Shown: piece after piece, positions 22,947 to 35,217 of the stretch
How the letters are laid out: every line of letters begins with the position of its first letter
How positions within the stretch are numbered: the stretch's first letter is position 1
NCBI RefSeq assembly: GCF_026745355.1
Contig: NC_079210.1
Span: forward strand, 2,906,636 to 2,970,635
From: Beta vulgaris subsp. vulgaris
Taxonomy: Eukaryota; Streptophyta; Magnoliopsida; Caryophyllales; Amaranthaceae
DNA: 64,000 nucleotides
Direction: 5' to 3'
Translations under genes and position numbers: made by a program
Notes under the pieces: model-generated
The model's database searches: none
What the model was told of the DNA's origin: nothing
Seen by the model: the letters and a program-made list of their open reading frames with translations, nothing else

Positions 22947-23345
22947 CATTTTGTTATTTCTTTGTCAACCGTGTTATATTATGCTTTTCTTAAGTGATTT
23001 ATCTTTTTTTATCCGTGTTTGTTCTTGAATGGTTGTTTTCATAACTTATCTATTAAGTCTCTTATAACTCTTATATGGATCCTAATTGGGTATGGCAGAG
23101 CTGTTAGTTACTCCCCACTAATTGTGGATGTTGTTGTTATATTATGCAGGTAAAGATGAAAAGTAGCCCTTTTTGGTTGTGGGTTGTGAGATAAAGATTT
23201 ATTAGGCTTAAGACATCTTTTTATTTCTTATTTTTGTTAGTTTCGATTTATGAGATTGTTTTGCCTCCTTTTGGATTTTTGTTCTAAACAAATTTGGGAT
23301 TTGAATTTCAAGTTTGATTAGTATATTATGAACGATAGAGTGACA
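20866..23345. other. Probable LTR-retrotransposon remnant without coding capacity
   Basis: The stretch opens with TGTAACACC, a common start of plant LTRs, and a similar TGTAACACCCC occurs at about 23350. Between about 22630 and 22775 the motif GGGACGTAATCC recurs four times with changes (22638, 22668, 22716, 22762). A (TA)n tract lies at 22919-22941. No protease, integrase or reverse transcriptase sequence was seen, so a solo LTR is possible but its ends are not proven. Confidence 0.35.
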
Positions 23346-24939
23346 TATTGTAACACCCCGATAATCTCCCTTTTGCTCACAGAATTCTAGATAAATGCAC
23401 CTTGTGCCCACAAAGAAGATCCATATGCACGGTGCATCCCTCGTTCATCCATATGTCCAAGCCTCATATGCCAAAGCTTGGTCATATCCTCCTAAAATGA
23501 ACCTCAGATGATGGAACAGCAGTGGAACCTGGCACAGTAGAACCTTGTAGAAGATAAGGTACCATTTTTAATACCTTTAAAAACCACCTTCGAACCCTTG
23601 CAGACATTCATAACTCCACCTTCACCTTGGAAACTAAACCCTTATTGTCGAGAAGACTTTAAGATATCAGATTCTTTGTCATCAGTGGAACATACATGTC
23701 TAACTTCGTTCAAGGTGTAGAATGTACCATCATGAGTCATCAACCTGATAGAGCCTATTTCAACTACTTTGCAAGCAACATTGTTGACCGACATAGAACT
23801 ATTACCCCCGTTTATTTACCCATAAGTTGAAAACCACTCCCTGAATGGACTAATATGATATGCTGCCCCATAATCAAAAGCCCACACATCCCTATAATGT
23901 GACTACTGGTTGTTAGCAATTAGGACCATATCTTCCTCAGAGTTACCATCAGTTTCTGCCAACGCAACATATGCTTCATTTTTTTCGTGTTGCTTCTTTT
24001 TCTTAGGACATTCATGTTTCCAATGCACTTTCTCCTTACAATAATTACAAACACCATTAGTTTATGGACCGTTAGAATTCGAATTTTTATGGTTTAATTT
24101 ATTTTTACCATATTTTCTGTCCTTTTATACTAGTAACAACTAATCCTGATGCCTGGTTTTATGTACCAGATGTATACCTGGGTATGGGTCGGGCTTGGGA
24201 TAATGGTAGGTCGGGCCTGAAATTTCTAGATTTTAACCACGGGTCGGGCCGAGCCTGCGGGCTAGGCTCGTACCTCCTGCATGGCTGGCCCGTGTTTATT
24301 ACTTTTTCTTAGCAGTTTTAGACTAAAAAATAAAGAGAAGAGGCGTTCATCCCACAGGCCATATAGGCGGCTCGTGCAGGGTCGAGCATGGAATAAAATT
24401 TCATGACAGTGGCAGGCCCAAAGCCCATGTAGCGAACAATGAGTCGAGTCGTGCATCAAGCGGGCTGGCCTGCGTGTCGGCCCGGCCCATGCCCACCTCT
24501 AACTGGATGTCTTATGATGGAACTCTCTAGTATGAAGAGCATATCTTACTTCTTCCAGACACAGACTATCTTTTCCAACAATAAAAGAATCCACAAAATT
24601 CTCATATGATAAAGGCAAAGATACTAACAAAATTAACTAACAAATCCGGCTCTAATACGAGTTTGTTGTGACAGATGCAATTAACGAAGCAAAAATAATG
24701 AACAATTAATACACAAGGAATTAGTGGTTCACTAACAATGTGTTAGGTACGTCCATAGACAGAGGAAAAACGATTTATTAGGTTTAGGACAGGGTTTATA
24801 TAATACCCTACTAATTAACCTAACATATAGGCATAAACCCGAAACTAAAACAGACTCGATGTATTAAATAACATATACCAAAAAGTTCGGGAGCGTAAAT
24901 CCTAAGCGCTAGATATTTAATTTTAGACATAGTTCAACA
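23346..24939 (-). mobile_element. Decayed Ty1/copia retrotransposon, 5' part
   Basis: Read on the minus strand: LTR at 24664-24939 (TGTTGTGACAG to CAACA). Next to it lies a primer-binding site related to TGGTATCAGAGCC (plus-strand GGCTCTAATACGA, 24650-24662). Further left is a gag zinc knuckle (C-N-Y-C-x4-H-x4-C) encoded around 24000-24055, followed by protease/integrase-like remnants to 23346. Frames are broken throughout. A hAT-like element (24173-24501) interrupts it. The 3' LTR is absent. Confidence 0.7.
24173..24501. mobile_element. hAT-like element of GGGTCGGGC-type motifs
   Basis: Ends are TATACCTGGGTATGGGTCGGGC-like and GCCCGGCCCATGCCCACCTCTA. Flanking octamers ACCAGATG (24165-24172) and ACTGGATG (24502-24509) match at six of eight bases, fitting an old 8-bp hAT target duplication. 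A fragment of the left end recurs at about 25919. Confidence 0.65.
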
Positions 24940-26042
24940 ATAACAAATGAAATTTCAAGCCTAGTAATAAGCACTATTTAGCACTTTCTAAGTGAAAAAT
25001 GGAATTCCTCCAACAAAATGAAGTTGAGAAAAGGAGTAGAACAAATTCAGCAAACTAAAGTCTAAACTTTACTTTTAATCGCATATTCCTCCCAACAGCA
25101 AAAAGTTGATTCCAAAATACATATAGTTGGACCTTTGGACAAAAAATTATTATAGATTTCATACATGCATATAGTTTTGCACAAATTATAGCACTTTTGG
25201 GCGGGCATCAAAGTTAAGCAAAGAGGATGGCAATAGTTCCATAGGAGACATGCAACTTAAAAAAGCAAAGCAATAGTGGGACAATCTCTCACTCTCGAGT
25301 TTCCTTTTGTAATCATATGTCCACATCAAGTCTTAACAAGTCACACACCCCTCTCTTTTTTTTTTGTCTTGGAAAATTAAAACCACTCACACACACACAC
25401 ATATGTATCTTCATATCATCTTCTTTTTTTAGGTCCATAGATTAGCACCCTTTTCTTACAAAAAAAAATAAATATTTACTACGACCCGTCAACCTAGACG
25501 ACCAGACCCATCCTTGTCAACTCAGCAATTCCTTCTCTGTGTGTCATTTCGTCATTGATATTCTATGGCCACAGTACGTACGTGACTAGCGCAGCTAACA
25601 ATAAACATTGTATTGTCCTTCTGCAATTTAGGGCAACTAGAGAAATCATTTTTTAGCCAAACAAATGTATCGATATGAGGTGTTTCATGTTTGGCATGTA
25701 AATGGTTGTTGGTTGTTTGCTATTTTACCTGGTTATTCATTTGACCGTCTGTTGGTAAAAACTTAAATGAATCGAGTTTACAATAATTTATTGTTCAACG
25801 GACTCTATATGATATTTTAGTTTTCATTTGACATAGTTATTTTTTCGTTTTATATAGTCATTTTTGTATAATATTCAATTTTCTGATATAGTCAGTTTTT
25901 GTATCATATTAGATGTAGATGTATACCTGGGCATGGGTCAGGATTTGAAAGTATGTTGATAGCGGTTGGTCATTCTGTGCAAAATAAGTTTAGAAAAAAA
26001 TAAAGATAAAAACAACAAAATATGCATGCATGTTAGGTAATA
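24940..26042. other. Spacer, no gene seen
   Basis: A+T-rich, with a short CA repeat near 25388 and the hAT-like end fragment at about 25919-25945. Nothing else was recognised. Confidence 0.5.
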
Positions 26043-26386
26043 CTCCCTACGTCCCATAATATAGTGCTCATATTCCTTTTTTGGTGTTCCAAAATATTGG
26101 GCCTATTTCTTTTTTTATCAATTTGTTTGGATCAAATCATCCTCACTTACTAGTTACTACACAAACTTTTCAAAATACCCCTACTTTTCTCTCAAAGCAT
26201 GTGACCCCATTTATTGCTTTACATTAAGGAACATTTTTTATCAAAGGAAAAAGAAAATAAAGACCTAATTTAAAAAAGCACTTCACTAAATACATTCTTT
26301 TGGAAATCCTACTACTCATTCTATTTTTCTTAATTCTCGTGAAAAATGAGAAGTGAACATTATATTATGGGACGGATCGGAGTGAG
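26043..26386. mobile_element. Stowaway-type MITE (about 344 bp)
   Basis: The left end CTCCCTACGTCCCATAATAT and the right end ATTATGGGACGGATCGGAG are inverted repeats flanked by TA. The ends have small insertions, so the outermost bases are uncertain by a few positions. Confidence 0.75.
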
Positions 26387-26938
26387 TAATTATTAGCTTT
26401 TCATCTAACACTTGAGGGGTAGTCGATTAGCCTAAACTAACACTTAACAACATATGCATGCATGGACTAGCTAGTAGAGTTCATGTTTATCCTTTGTTTG
26501 TTGTGTTGGGATTCAAAGAAAAGGGGAGGAGGGATTTAAACCTGTGACCTATCGTTCACAACACTTCAATCTTAAATCACTATGTCAAACCATCCTTGAT
26601 ATAGTTTCCTTTATAGTTAATAAGTGTAGTATGCACTTTGTGAAATAAAAGTCCATCTGATTATTCGTCTTTCTTAGCAGAAAAATTACCTCTTATTATC
26701 TGTTGTTTTAACTTCTACACTTCGTATGTTTTTGTCTATCTCAATTCTCAAATCTTAGTAGCCCTTTATTATCATATTAGAATGTTCCTTACATGAGAAA
26801 TGAGAATCAATCTCAACCACATAATTGAATTAGTTACAACACTTGTTCATTAGAGTTACATCACTTATTCATAAGAGTTATAGCGCGTAAAGTTCATTTT
26901 CATTTCTCATGTAAGTATGCATTTTCATATGAATTCAC

Positions 26939-26968
<30 letters not shown>

Positions 26969-26972
<4 letters not shown>

Positions 26973-27859
26973 GTAGGATCCGCTGAAAACAGCTCTTAAT
27001 CTGAAAACTGAAAACAAGGTAACTTTTAAGCCCTTTGGGGTAACTTTTAACACTTTTAGGGTAACTTTTGTCAGTTTTAGGGTAACTTTATTATATTTGT
27101 AGTTCTATATATTTCAAGGGTAACTTTATTTATTATAAGAGTAACTATTACCACTTTTAGGGTAACTTTTACCATTTTTAGGACAACTTTTTAGATTTTA
27201 AGGGTAACTTATTTTAACTTTGATTATAGTTAAACCTATGAAGGATTCGAACCTACATCGTTGTGTCTTACACAATGTTTTGCCAATTGAGCTAATAGGT
27301 TGTATGAATTTCGCCAAATATATGTTAGTGAGAGGGGGTAACAAAGAGCTTTAATACAGCAACTAATAACAATTTTTGGAAACTAATAAAAACAGAGTAT
27401 GCTACACCATAATGAACAAGATAAAAATAACAGAGAGAACACCAAAAGTAAAAAGTAGACAATACCACATGAAACGAAAGATTAGGAAAATTAAAATTAT
27501 CAGTTTTACATCAGAGAAAGCAACAACATCCAAGTAATGTAACCATAAGATTTCATAAACACGCAATATAAAGTTACCCTAAAAGTGCATAAAGTTACCC
27601 TTGAAATATATATGAAATTACCCTAAAATTGCTAAAAGTTAGCCTAAAAACGGTAAAAATTATCCTAAAAGTGGTAATATTTAGTCTTATAATAAATAAA
27701 GTTATCCTTCAAATATATACAACTACCCTTAATATAATAAAGTTACCCCAAAACTGGCAAAAGTTATCCTAAAAGTGTTAAAAGTTACCCTAAAGGGGTT
27801 AAAAGTTACCCTTGTTTTCAGTTTTCAGCCTAAAGATAGTTTTCACGAGATCTCATTCC

Positions 27860-27860
<1 letters not shown>
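26969..27860. mobile_element. Inverted-repeat element with GGGTAACTTTT arrays inserted in a (TA)n tract
   Basis: The left arm begins AGGGGTAGGATCC and contains CTGAAAACTGAAAACAAGG, then about ten GGGTAACTTTT-like units to 27215. The right arm (27569-27860) is the same series inverted (AAAAGTTACCC units, then TTGTTTTCAGTTTTCAG, ending CATTCCT). TA repeats abut both ends (26942-26968; 27861-27922). This matches the behaviour of microsatellite-targeting elements such as rice Micron; membership of that family is an inference. Confidence 0.65.
27233..27301 (-). other. tRNA-like sequence (probably SINE- or tRNA-derived, non-functional)
   Basis: On the minus strand a 69-nt stretch has a perfect 7-bp acceptor stem (AACCTAT/ATAGGTT), a box-A match TAGCTCAATTGG, and a box B GGTTCGAATCC within a T-arm of 4/5 pairs and a 7-base loop. 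The D stem is poor and the anticodon stem TTGTG/CACAA closes only 5 bases, so it is not a standard tRNA. It lies in the middle of the inverted-repeat element 26969-27860. Confidence 0.55.
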
Positions 27861-27928
<68 letters not shown>

Positions 27929-28304
27929 CCCAATTGAAATAATGTTCAAATAATAATAAGGTGATCACAATAAAGAAGTAAATATACTCTATACACTATA
28001 ATATAACATGGTTGAAGTGCATTATAAGGAAATTTTCCATTTTCCCATACCCAGAGAATAACATTCTTGTCTTTAATTCCGTGATATCTTAACATCAATC
28101 AACATTACACTATATATCCTTCTATTAAATTCTAAAATAACTTACCCATCAGATCACTTATATACCTAAATTATATCAAACATCACTTACTACAAAAAGA
28201 TACTGAAATCCATCATTACTACTCCTAAATTAAGTCATCACGTGAATTTCCCACAGTAGATCAAGTAATAATAATATAGTCCATGCAAAAGTACGTTACA
28301 TACA
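27861..28304. other. (TA)n tract and 3' flank of WOX1
   Basis: TA repeats run to 27922, then A+T-rich DNA that should hold the WOX1 3' untranslated region (transcribed from the minus strand). No other feature was seen. Confidence 0.5.
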
Positions 28305-31300
28305 TTAAAGAAACTGATAATATGGAAAAGGATTGTTAGAGTTAATAACCATGCTACTATCTTTATTTTCTCTCTCTTCCTCCCTCTCCTTGTTCATAAT
28401 TGCAACAACAATGGAGTTTTCATCATCATCTTCATCTTCATCTTCTCTCAATACTGGGAAGAGCTGAAGTGTAGGAGACGACGACGACGACGACAACGAC
28501 AACGACGATGACACCCGTCTTTCACCGGAGTTAACCTGCTTATCCGGTGACTGGTTAAGGTCTTTAGGTATAATAATGGAGGGCGAGGAGAGAGAAAATG
28601 GAAGAATAGAAGGAAGAGGAGGAGAAGGGTAACAACAAGAACAAGATGATGAAGAAGGTTGGACCATAATATTATTATTCTGAGACTGCCACGTGCCATT
28701 CCTTTGTCCTGCAAATAATAAGTTTTTTCCACTAGAAATATTATTATTATGATTAGTAATATTATTATTGGTAGTATGATTATGTTGGAATTCTGGAGTT
28801 TGATGGAATTGAATCCATCCATTATTATTATTATCTGAAGTAGTTGTCTGATGATCTGCTTTTGTTAGCCCTGCTTCTTCTGATATATGTATTGGAGGAT
28901 CAGATTCCTGCTCCATCATCAAATCCAAACAGTACATGCAAAAAAACCAATTCAATATTATATATTAATATTATAACAAGATATGAAAACTCATACCATG
29001 CATACAATAAGTCAATAAATACTGTATATATAGTACGGCCTTGGTGTTGACATGACATAATATATGCATGTTCACTTTCTTGCAACACGCATTATTCACA
29101 TACTTTATTTTGACCATATTATTTAAAATCTGTTTGAAATATTTTCGTTAGAGGAAATAATAAGCCGGTCAAATAGGAAGAATGTTAGAAAACGAATGGA
29201 GTATCATGTAACATAATATTGAATTTGTTATGATGATCGAAGGTGTGCATTGACGTATATATAAGTGAAGCTGAACTGTTCCATTTTCAGGAAACGGAAG
29301 AAGTATTTAACTATTATTGTCCTTGGCAATCTTTGGTCATGTCTCATGTGCTTAAAAATAGAGGGTACATTTGTCTTTTCACTAGGTGAAATAAATCCAA
29401 AGACTAGAGAGAATAGAGATATCTTGTTTGTGTTTGTGTGGGTGGAATTGAAATGAGAGTTGAAGAATGAATGAAAGAAAAGAAAAGGCATGCAAAGGTC
29501 CCCCGACAGAAAGGAAGGAAGGCAGCTTTTGGATTCTTTTCATTTCCCAACAAATTTTACTTTTTCTTTGCATGTGTATCATCACTGATTTCCCCCTTCT
29601 TCCATTACACCCCACAAAATTATTACTCCATTTCCCTGTTTTTCTCACACAACCATATATATACTTTTGATTTTATATGCTCCTATAGTACAAGTTAAAT
29701 TAATGAATAATTACCTAATCATAATGTCGACCTACTATAGTAGTATGCTCCATAATCGAAGCATATTAATTACATGCAATGTACGTACAAGAATTTACTC
29801 TTTGTATGTTATTAGCAACCTATTTTACTTTAATTTTTAACCAGTAATACTTGGTCTAGTGATAAGGAGAGCACCTTGGGGATTCAATCCTCACCAGAGG
29901 CACTTTGAGGATAGAGATTTCTCTTACACAAGGTCCGAACAACTTTTTCTTACCAAAAAAAATTACTTTAATTTTTAATGATATTCATAGTGAATTTGTC
30001 TCACTATATATTATTAAATTTTATTTTTTGTATTTAATATTAAAATATTCATGACTTAGATTAGATAGTGGTAGAACAATTAATAATTATAAATAAAAGA
30101 ACTTTTTGGTACTAATTTATGAAAAGTTGTTAATAAAATTTATATCTTTGATAAAATATGCTATATATAAAAGATATTTGTTTAATCTTTTGAGGTGACA
30201 AGTGACAACACTTATAGATTCAATAATTTAGAGAGAGAAATATTGTAAAAATGTTACATTTATATATGAAGATTTTCTGTCTGTTTTTTATGAGGATTGT
30301 CAACTTAAAAGTTAAACGAATAATTTTCTCTACTACATAATTATGCTTAGTGAGTTAAAGTTTGACTATGCAAAAGACAAAGTATATTCTTCCTTTTTTT
30401 AGGAAGAAGAAAAAGAGAATATTCATCAAAAGAAAGAAAAAGCAAAGAATTTAAATTAAGATTCAAACCTTGTTTGTAGACGAGGGTGCCCATTTGTTGC
30501 TCTTTTGTTCACCTTCAAAGCCTATTTTATTTCCTCCAATAGCACTTCCTGTTTATGTTTTTAAGAAGAATTATTAATAACTTCGATATATAAAAGTCAA
30601 AATGTTGCGACTAAAAAAACAAAGGAAGTACGTACCAGAAGAAGGTGGAGGAGGAAGTTGAAGTTGACGACGACGTTTCTGACGTTCCCTAGCCTTATGA
30701 TTTTGAAACCAGTAGAAAACATTTTTACCTTCAATCTTACCATAGCTACGAAGTTGAGCAGTTATATGCTGAATTTGCTCGGCGGAGGGCGTTCGTGTCC
30801 CTCGCCGATACAACTCCTCTAGTGCCCTCAATTGTTCCGGTGTCGGATTCCACCTCGAACTCACCATCACTTGGTTTGTTCCCACCACTTCCTTACCTTC
30901 TTCTACTCCAACTATACGTTTCATCAATACATTACATGAGAACATATTAAAATTTTACTACAATAATACTATTAGTACTAGCAAAAAAAAAGTTACAATG
31001 GCTCTATTTGGCATTACTAGCTGAAAATAAACTGAAACTAATAAGTTAACTGAAATTGATAAGATAAAGCTGAAACTCGTAAGGTGCTAGAACTGATAAG
31101 GTAATTGATTAGTATATTCCTAGTTAAAATCGCATTTGAAATTAGTTGTTACATTACTAGTTCTAAGAATACTTTATGAACGTGACTAAATAAATTAAAG
31201 TTAATAGTTTAAATTACACTATCAACGTGACAACATATAAAGATAGTTTAAATTACATTATTATCAACGTGACTGTAAAAAATGTGGACGGAGAGAGTAT

Positions 31301-31544
31301 ATATATATATATAGTCCTTACCAAGGTGGTTCTGGTGGCGAGCGGTGGTGTTCAATGAAAGAAGGTGGTTTGTAGGGTTGTGGAAAGCAGTTAAACAAGC
31401 TGCAGTGTTAACATTATTATTATTATTGTGATTTTGAGGAGAAAGATAAGGTCTTGGAGCAAGAGGTCGAAGTTTACGACCTCCTTTAAAAGGATCTACC
31501 AAGTTGAGCTGATCTTGGTTAGCAAATTCATTATAACCCATCAT
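28305..31544 (-). CDS. WOX1: WUSCHEL-related homeobox 1 (leaf-blade outgrowth transcription factor)
   Basis: Nuclear homeodomain repressor of the WUS clade; orthologues (STF, LAM1, MAEWEST) promote lateral growth of leaf blades and floral organs. Exons in transcript order: 31544-31322, 30911-30636, 30548-30469, 28907-28305. All introns are GT-AG in frame, giving 393 aa; four exons as in Arabidopsis WOX1. The N-terminus [10 protein letters not shown]...[12 protein letters not shown] is the WOX1-type start. The homeodomain spans about 94-156 ([20 protein letters not shown] to [19 protein letters not shown]) with the extra WOX loop residues. The WUS box TLQLFPVL is at 339-346 and the acidic patch follows directly. 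The protein ends in YYQFL, shorter than the FLPLK-type tail of WOX1/STF relatives. A serine run from a (GAC)n-like DNA repeat (about 28480-28516) lies just before the WUS box. Intron 3 carries a SINE, and a Stowaway MITE sits about 350 bp upstream. Confidence 0.96.
29841..29962 (+). mobile_element. SINE in intron 3 of WOX1
   Basis: A 122-bp element has tRNA-like box A (CTTGGTCTAGTGATAAGG) and box B-like GGGGATTCAATCCTC, and ends in an A run. A perfect 16-bp target duplication TTACTTTAATTTTTAA flanks it (29825-29840 and 29963-29978). The perfect repeat indicates a fairly recent insertion. Its sense strand is antisense to WOX1. Confidence 0.9.
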
Positions 31545-31889
31545 TTTATTATATCTTGGGAGTAAATGAAAAATAGATGCAAAAATCCAAGTTGAGTTTT
31601 AAAAGAGAGAATTAATAAGAGTTACAAAAATGGCAATACATATATGAATAAATGTAGATAAATATAGGAGTATTTAGAATTGAGAAATGGAAAATTGTGC
31701 AAGAGTGAAAGAGATGAGTGAGAGGTAAGTAGAAAAAGATGGATCACTTGAATAGTAGAAAGAGAAGGGAGAATGAAGTAGGAAGGTATGTTATGGGAGT
31801 TTTTAGTAAAGGGAAATTATATGGTTTAAGAGAATAAAGACAATATATCCTAGTTGACTGCCAATAAAAATTTATTAAAAAAAATAATA
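31545..31889. promoter_or_regulatory. WOX1 upstream region
   Basis: About 345 bp between the WOX1 start codon and a Stowaway MITE, expected to hold the leader and proximal promoter. A+T-rich; I see no core element I would name with confidence. Confidence 0.35.
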
Positions 31890-32110
31890 CTTTCTCCGAT
31901 TTTTTTTTACATGTTAGACTTTCTATTTTAGGAAGTTTCAAATTAGATATTACACTTTTATTTTGAGTAATAACTTCTTTATATCTCTCTGCTACTACAT
32001 ATGTTCGCATGGGACCCTTTTGATTTCTTTCTCTCTATCTCTCTCCTCTTTAAAAAAATGTCTAATAGTCCGTGATTTGAAAAGTGTAACATGTAAAAAA
32101 ACGGAAGAAG
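31890..32110. mobile_element. Stowaway-type MITE upstream of WOX1 (221 bp)
   Basis: Ends CTTTCTCCGATTTTTTTTTA and TAAAAAAACGGAAGAAG are inverted, followed inward by ACATGTTAGAC and its counterpart GTGTAACATG. TA flanks both sides. Confidence 0.8.
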
Positions 32111-32630
32111 TAATAATAATTTTTGTAAATTAAAAAAAAAAAAAGAGAAGGCGTGGAATTCTGAAGTTATTGGGAGAAGGGACAGAAAAGGGACGTGACA
32201 AGGAGGAGAAGAGGTTGCTTATGATAAGCCTCATGATTCATATAATGGTCACTTAAAAGCCCATTTAAATTCATTGTTTCGTCTCATGTTTGGTACCTTT
32301 CATACTTATTCTATATCCCAACTGCCCCCTCTTCTTGTCTATTTTTACCTTTCTCTCTCCACCTCTAAGACACTCTTTTTATTAGGTTACAAAAAATGTC
32401 AATTTTTCAAATTTAAGTTTGTATGTGTACGTAGTGCAACGTAACTTTCCTACTTTTTCATTTGATTTTTCATGCATATATATATACTTGTATTTTCCTT
32501 AAGTAAGTTCTTAGATGAGGGTGTTGACATCTTCAGGCTAAGTTAAATTTTGGTATAGATTTTCTTGTATAGTTGTGATGAGATACATTTTGCACTGAAT
32601 ATTATATTTTTACTCATATTAATGGTAATT
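32111..32630. other. Spacer between MITE and gypsy remnant
   Basis: A+T-rich DNA without a gene. A purine-rich stretch AAAAAAAAAAAAGAGAAGG lies near 32132. Confidence 0.5.
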
Positions 32631-33483
32631 TTCATTTTAACTTAACTAGTTCTTTTAAAGTGTTTATTGTTTGCTCTAGTAACTGGAGCAACACTTCGCC
32701 GGCTTTAGTTTGCAGGTTTGGACTAAAATCAGCCACAAAATCGACTAAAGCTTGCGACTTAATGGTCATCGTCCTTACTTTGTACTTGATTTCATACCTA
32801 TATACATGTACTAACCATTTGGCCATCCTGTCTGACTACTCTGGCTTATTCATCACATATCTAATTATAGAATAATTAGTTTTTATGCAAATACAGGACA
32901 ACATTCAAATTATGATTGCAACTTAGTGGATAGCCATAACTAAAGCAAGTACGAGTTTTTCTAGAGAAGTATACATTATCTCAACATCAGACAAAGTTTT
33001 ACTTACATAATATATGGGGGATTGGGTTCCATCTGATCTTCTTGTACTAAGACGGCGCTTTCAGTTGCATGTGTTACAGCTAGGTTGAGTTACAATGTTG
33101 CTTTGGTCTTGGGGTTTTGTCAAGAGAGGTGGTGTAATCTTCTAGGTCTTCACATCTCGGAATACTTCTTCATGTTTTCTTGTCTATTTAAAGGATTTTT
33201 TCTTTCTTAGCATGTCATCGAACAACTTGCACATGTCTGAAGATTTGGAAATGAACCTGTTTCATGCAGCAACTTGTCCGATCAACTTTTGCACATCTTT
33301 GACGCATCTTGGAGATTGTAGGTTGATAATTTCTTTGATATGCTCTGGACTTGCTTTAGTTCCGCGTTGGATTACGACATATCCGAGGACCTTGCCTGAT
33401 GAGACACTAATAGAGTACTTGGTGGGATTCAACTTCATTTCATAGGACCTGGGGATTTCAAATGCTTCTTCCAAATGCTTGAT

Positions 33484-33907
33484 TAGGGATGGCAATGATG
33501 CGAGTCAGGCTCGAGTTTGACTAAACTCGACTCGAACTCGAAAACTCATACCCAAACTCGAGTCGACTCGAAAACTCTCGAGTATCAAATTTTCAAGCTC
33601 AAACTCGAACTCGGAACCTAAACTCGAACTCGTTTCAAGCTCGAACTCGAACTCGATTAAAGATCGAACTCGAACTTTGTTCCAGCTGGAATTCAGTTCC
33701 AACTTCCAGCTACCTATTATGCATTCTTTGAAGATTTTGTATGAACAAGAAATACCAAATCTTATCCTTTGATATAGTTCTATTTTTTATAGGAAAAATT
33801 CTTCCATCTGCCTTTTGGTCATTTTATATACTTTTTCTCATTTTTTTTAAAGAAAAGTAAAAGTATTTTTATGGAAAAAAAGTTAAAATTTCTTAAAAAA
33901 ATAAAAA

Positions 33908-33949
<42 letters not shown>

Positions 33950-34130
33950 TGAGTATCTCACGAGCTTCTCGAGTCGAGTATTGAGTTGCTCGACTCGACT
34001 CGTTAACCTGTCGAGTCGAGTTTGAGTTCGAGCTCGAGTCAAGCTCATTCGAGTCAAGCTTTGATCGAGTTGATCGAGTTTTGACCGAGTCGAGTAGCTC
34101 GCGAGCTGTATCAAGTCATTGCCATCCCTA
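33484..34130. mobile_element. hAT-like element of ACTCGA-type motifs (647 bp)
   Basis: Perfect 13-bp terminal inverted repeats TAGGGATGGCAAT / ATTGCCATCCCTA and a perfect 8-bp target duplication TGCTTGAT (33476-33483, 34131-34138), diagnostic of the hAT superfamily. The arms consist of CTCGAACTCGA and GAGTCGAG-type motifs; the centre holds a (TA)n tract (33908-33946). It splits the reverse transcriptase frame of the gypsy remnant, which reads on across the site if one target copy is ignored. Confidence 0.9.
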
Positions 34131-35217
34131 TGCTTGATGTGGTTGTCAGCTTTTTTCAGACTTTGACTATTTGTTGTTGATGTACACCTCCATGATGTCC
34201 CCAATCTATTTTTCAAATATTTTATTTACTAACCTTTGGTAAGTTGCACCGGCGTTTTTAAGGCAAAAAAAATCACTTTGTAGCAATGAATCCCTCGATC
34301 AGTTATGAATGTCGTCTTTTCTTGATCTTCAAGGCGCATAAGGATTTGGTTGTACCCACTATAGGCCAGCAATAACTCATGACCTAATGTGACATCTGAC
34401 ATGAAATCAATATGAGGCAAGGGGAACGGTCCTTTAGGGAAGTTGTGTTGAGGTCCATGAAATCTATGCATACTCGCCATTTCTCATTCTTCTTAGGCAC
34501 TACCACCACTACACATTTGCCAACCAGTCTGGATATTTTGCCTCTCTGATCATGCCAGTTTCCAGGAGGTTTTGCACTTCTTCGTTCATTACTTGATTGC
34601 ATATTGGTGCAAATTTCCTACACTTTTGCTTGACAGACATGTGGTTAGGATTAACATTAAGTTTATGAGTGGTTATCTTTGGGTAAAGACCACGTCTTCA
34701 TGCGACCAGGCGAAGCACTCGACATTTTTCCGAAGTCAATTAGGTGTTTTTGCAATTGTCCTTGGATATATGCCCCAATTCAAATTGTTTGCTTAGGTTT
34801 TATCGAGTCGAGGATGATTTTGTTAATTGAAAGCTTCGGGTTCCACATATTCCTTGATGGTCCGTCATTGTTATAGATGTTATGTTGGAAACTTGCTTGT
34901 CGCATATGGCTTAAAGGCTGCCTTGTAACCTTATGTTGCTAACTTCTGATCTCCTTTTTTATTTCTTGCACTCCCCATTTGGTAAGGAACTTGATGGTTT
35001 GTTGGTATAGGTATAGATGGCCCCGCCTTCATGTCGTGTATCCAAAGCCTGCCAGAATGACATTATAAGAGGATAAACAATCAATGACTAGAAATTTTAC
35101 CTGGATATTGACACATTCGGCATATATAGGCAATATGATCTCGCCCATGTGTGTTCTTTGCCTCGTCGCTGAATCTCACGAGGATTGTGGACTTCTTGGT
35201 GATGTATCTTTCACTTA

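Noticed and set aside
27233..27301. Functional tRNA gene
   Set aside because: Acceptor stem and boxes A and B are good, but the D stem is broken and the anticodon loop has the wrong size; it is recorded only as tRNA-like.
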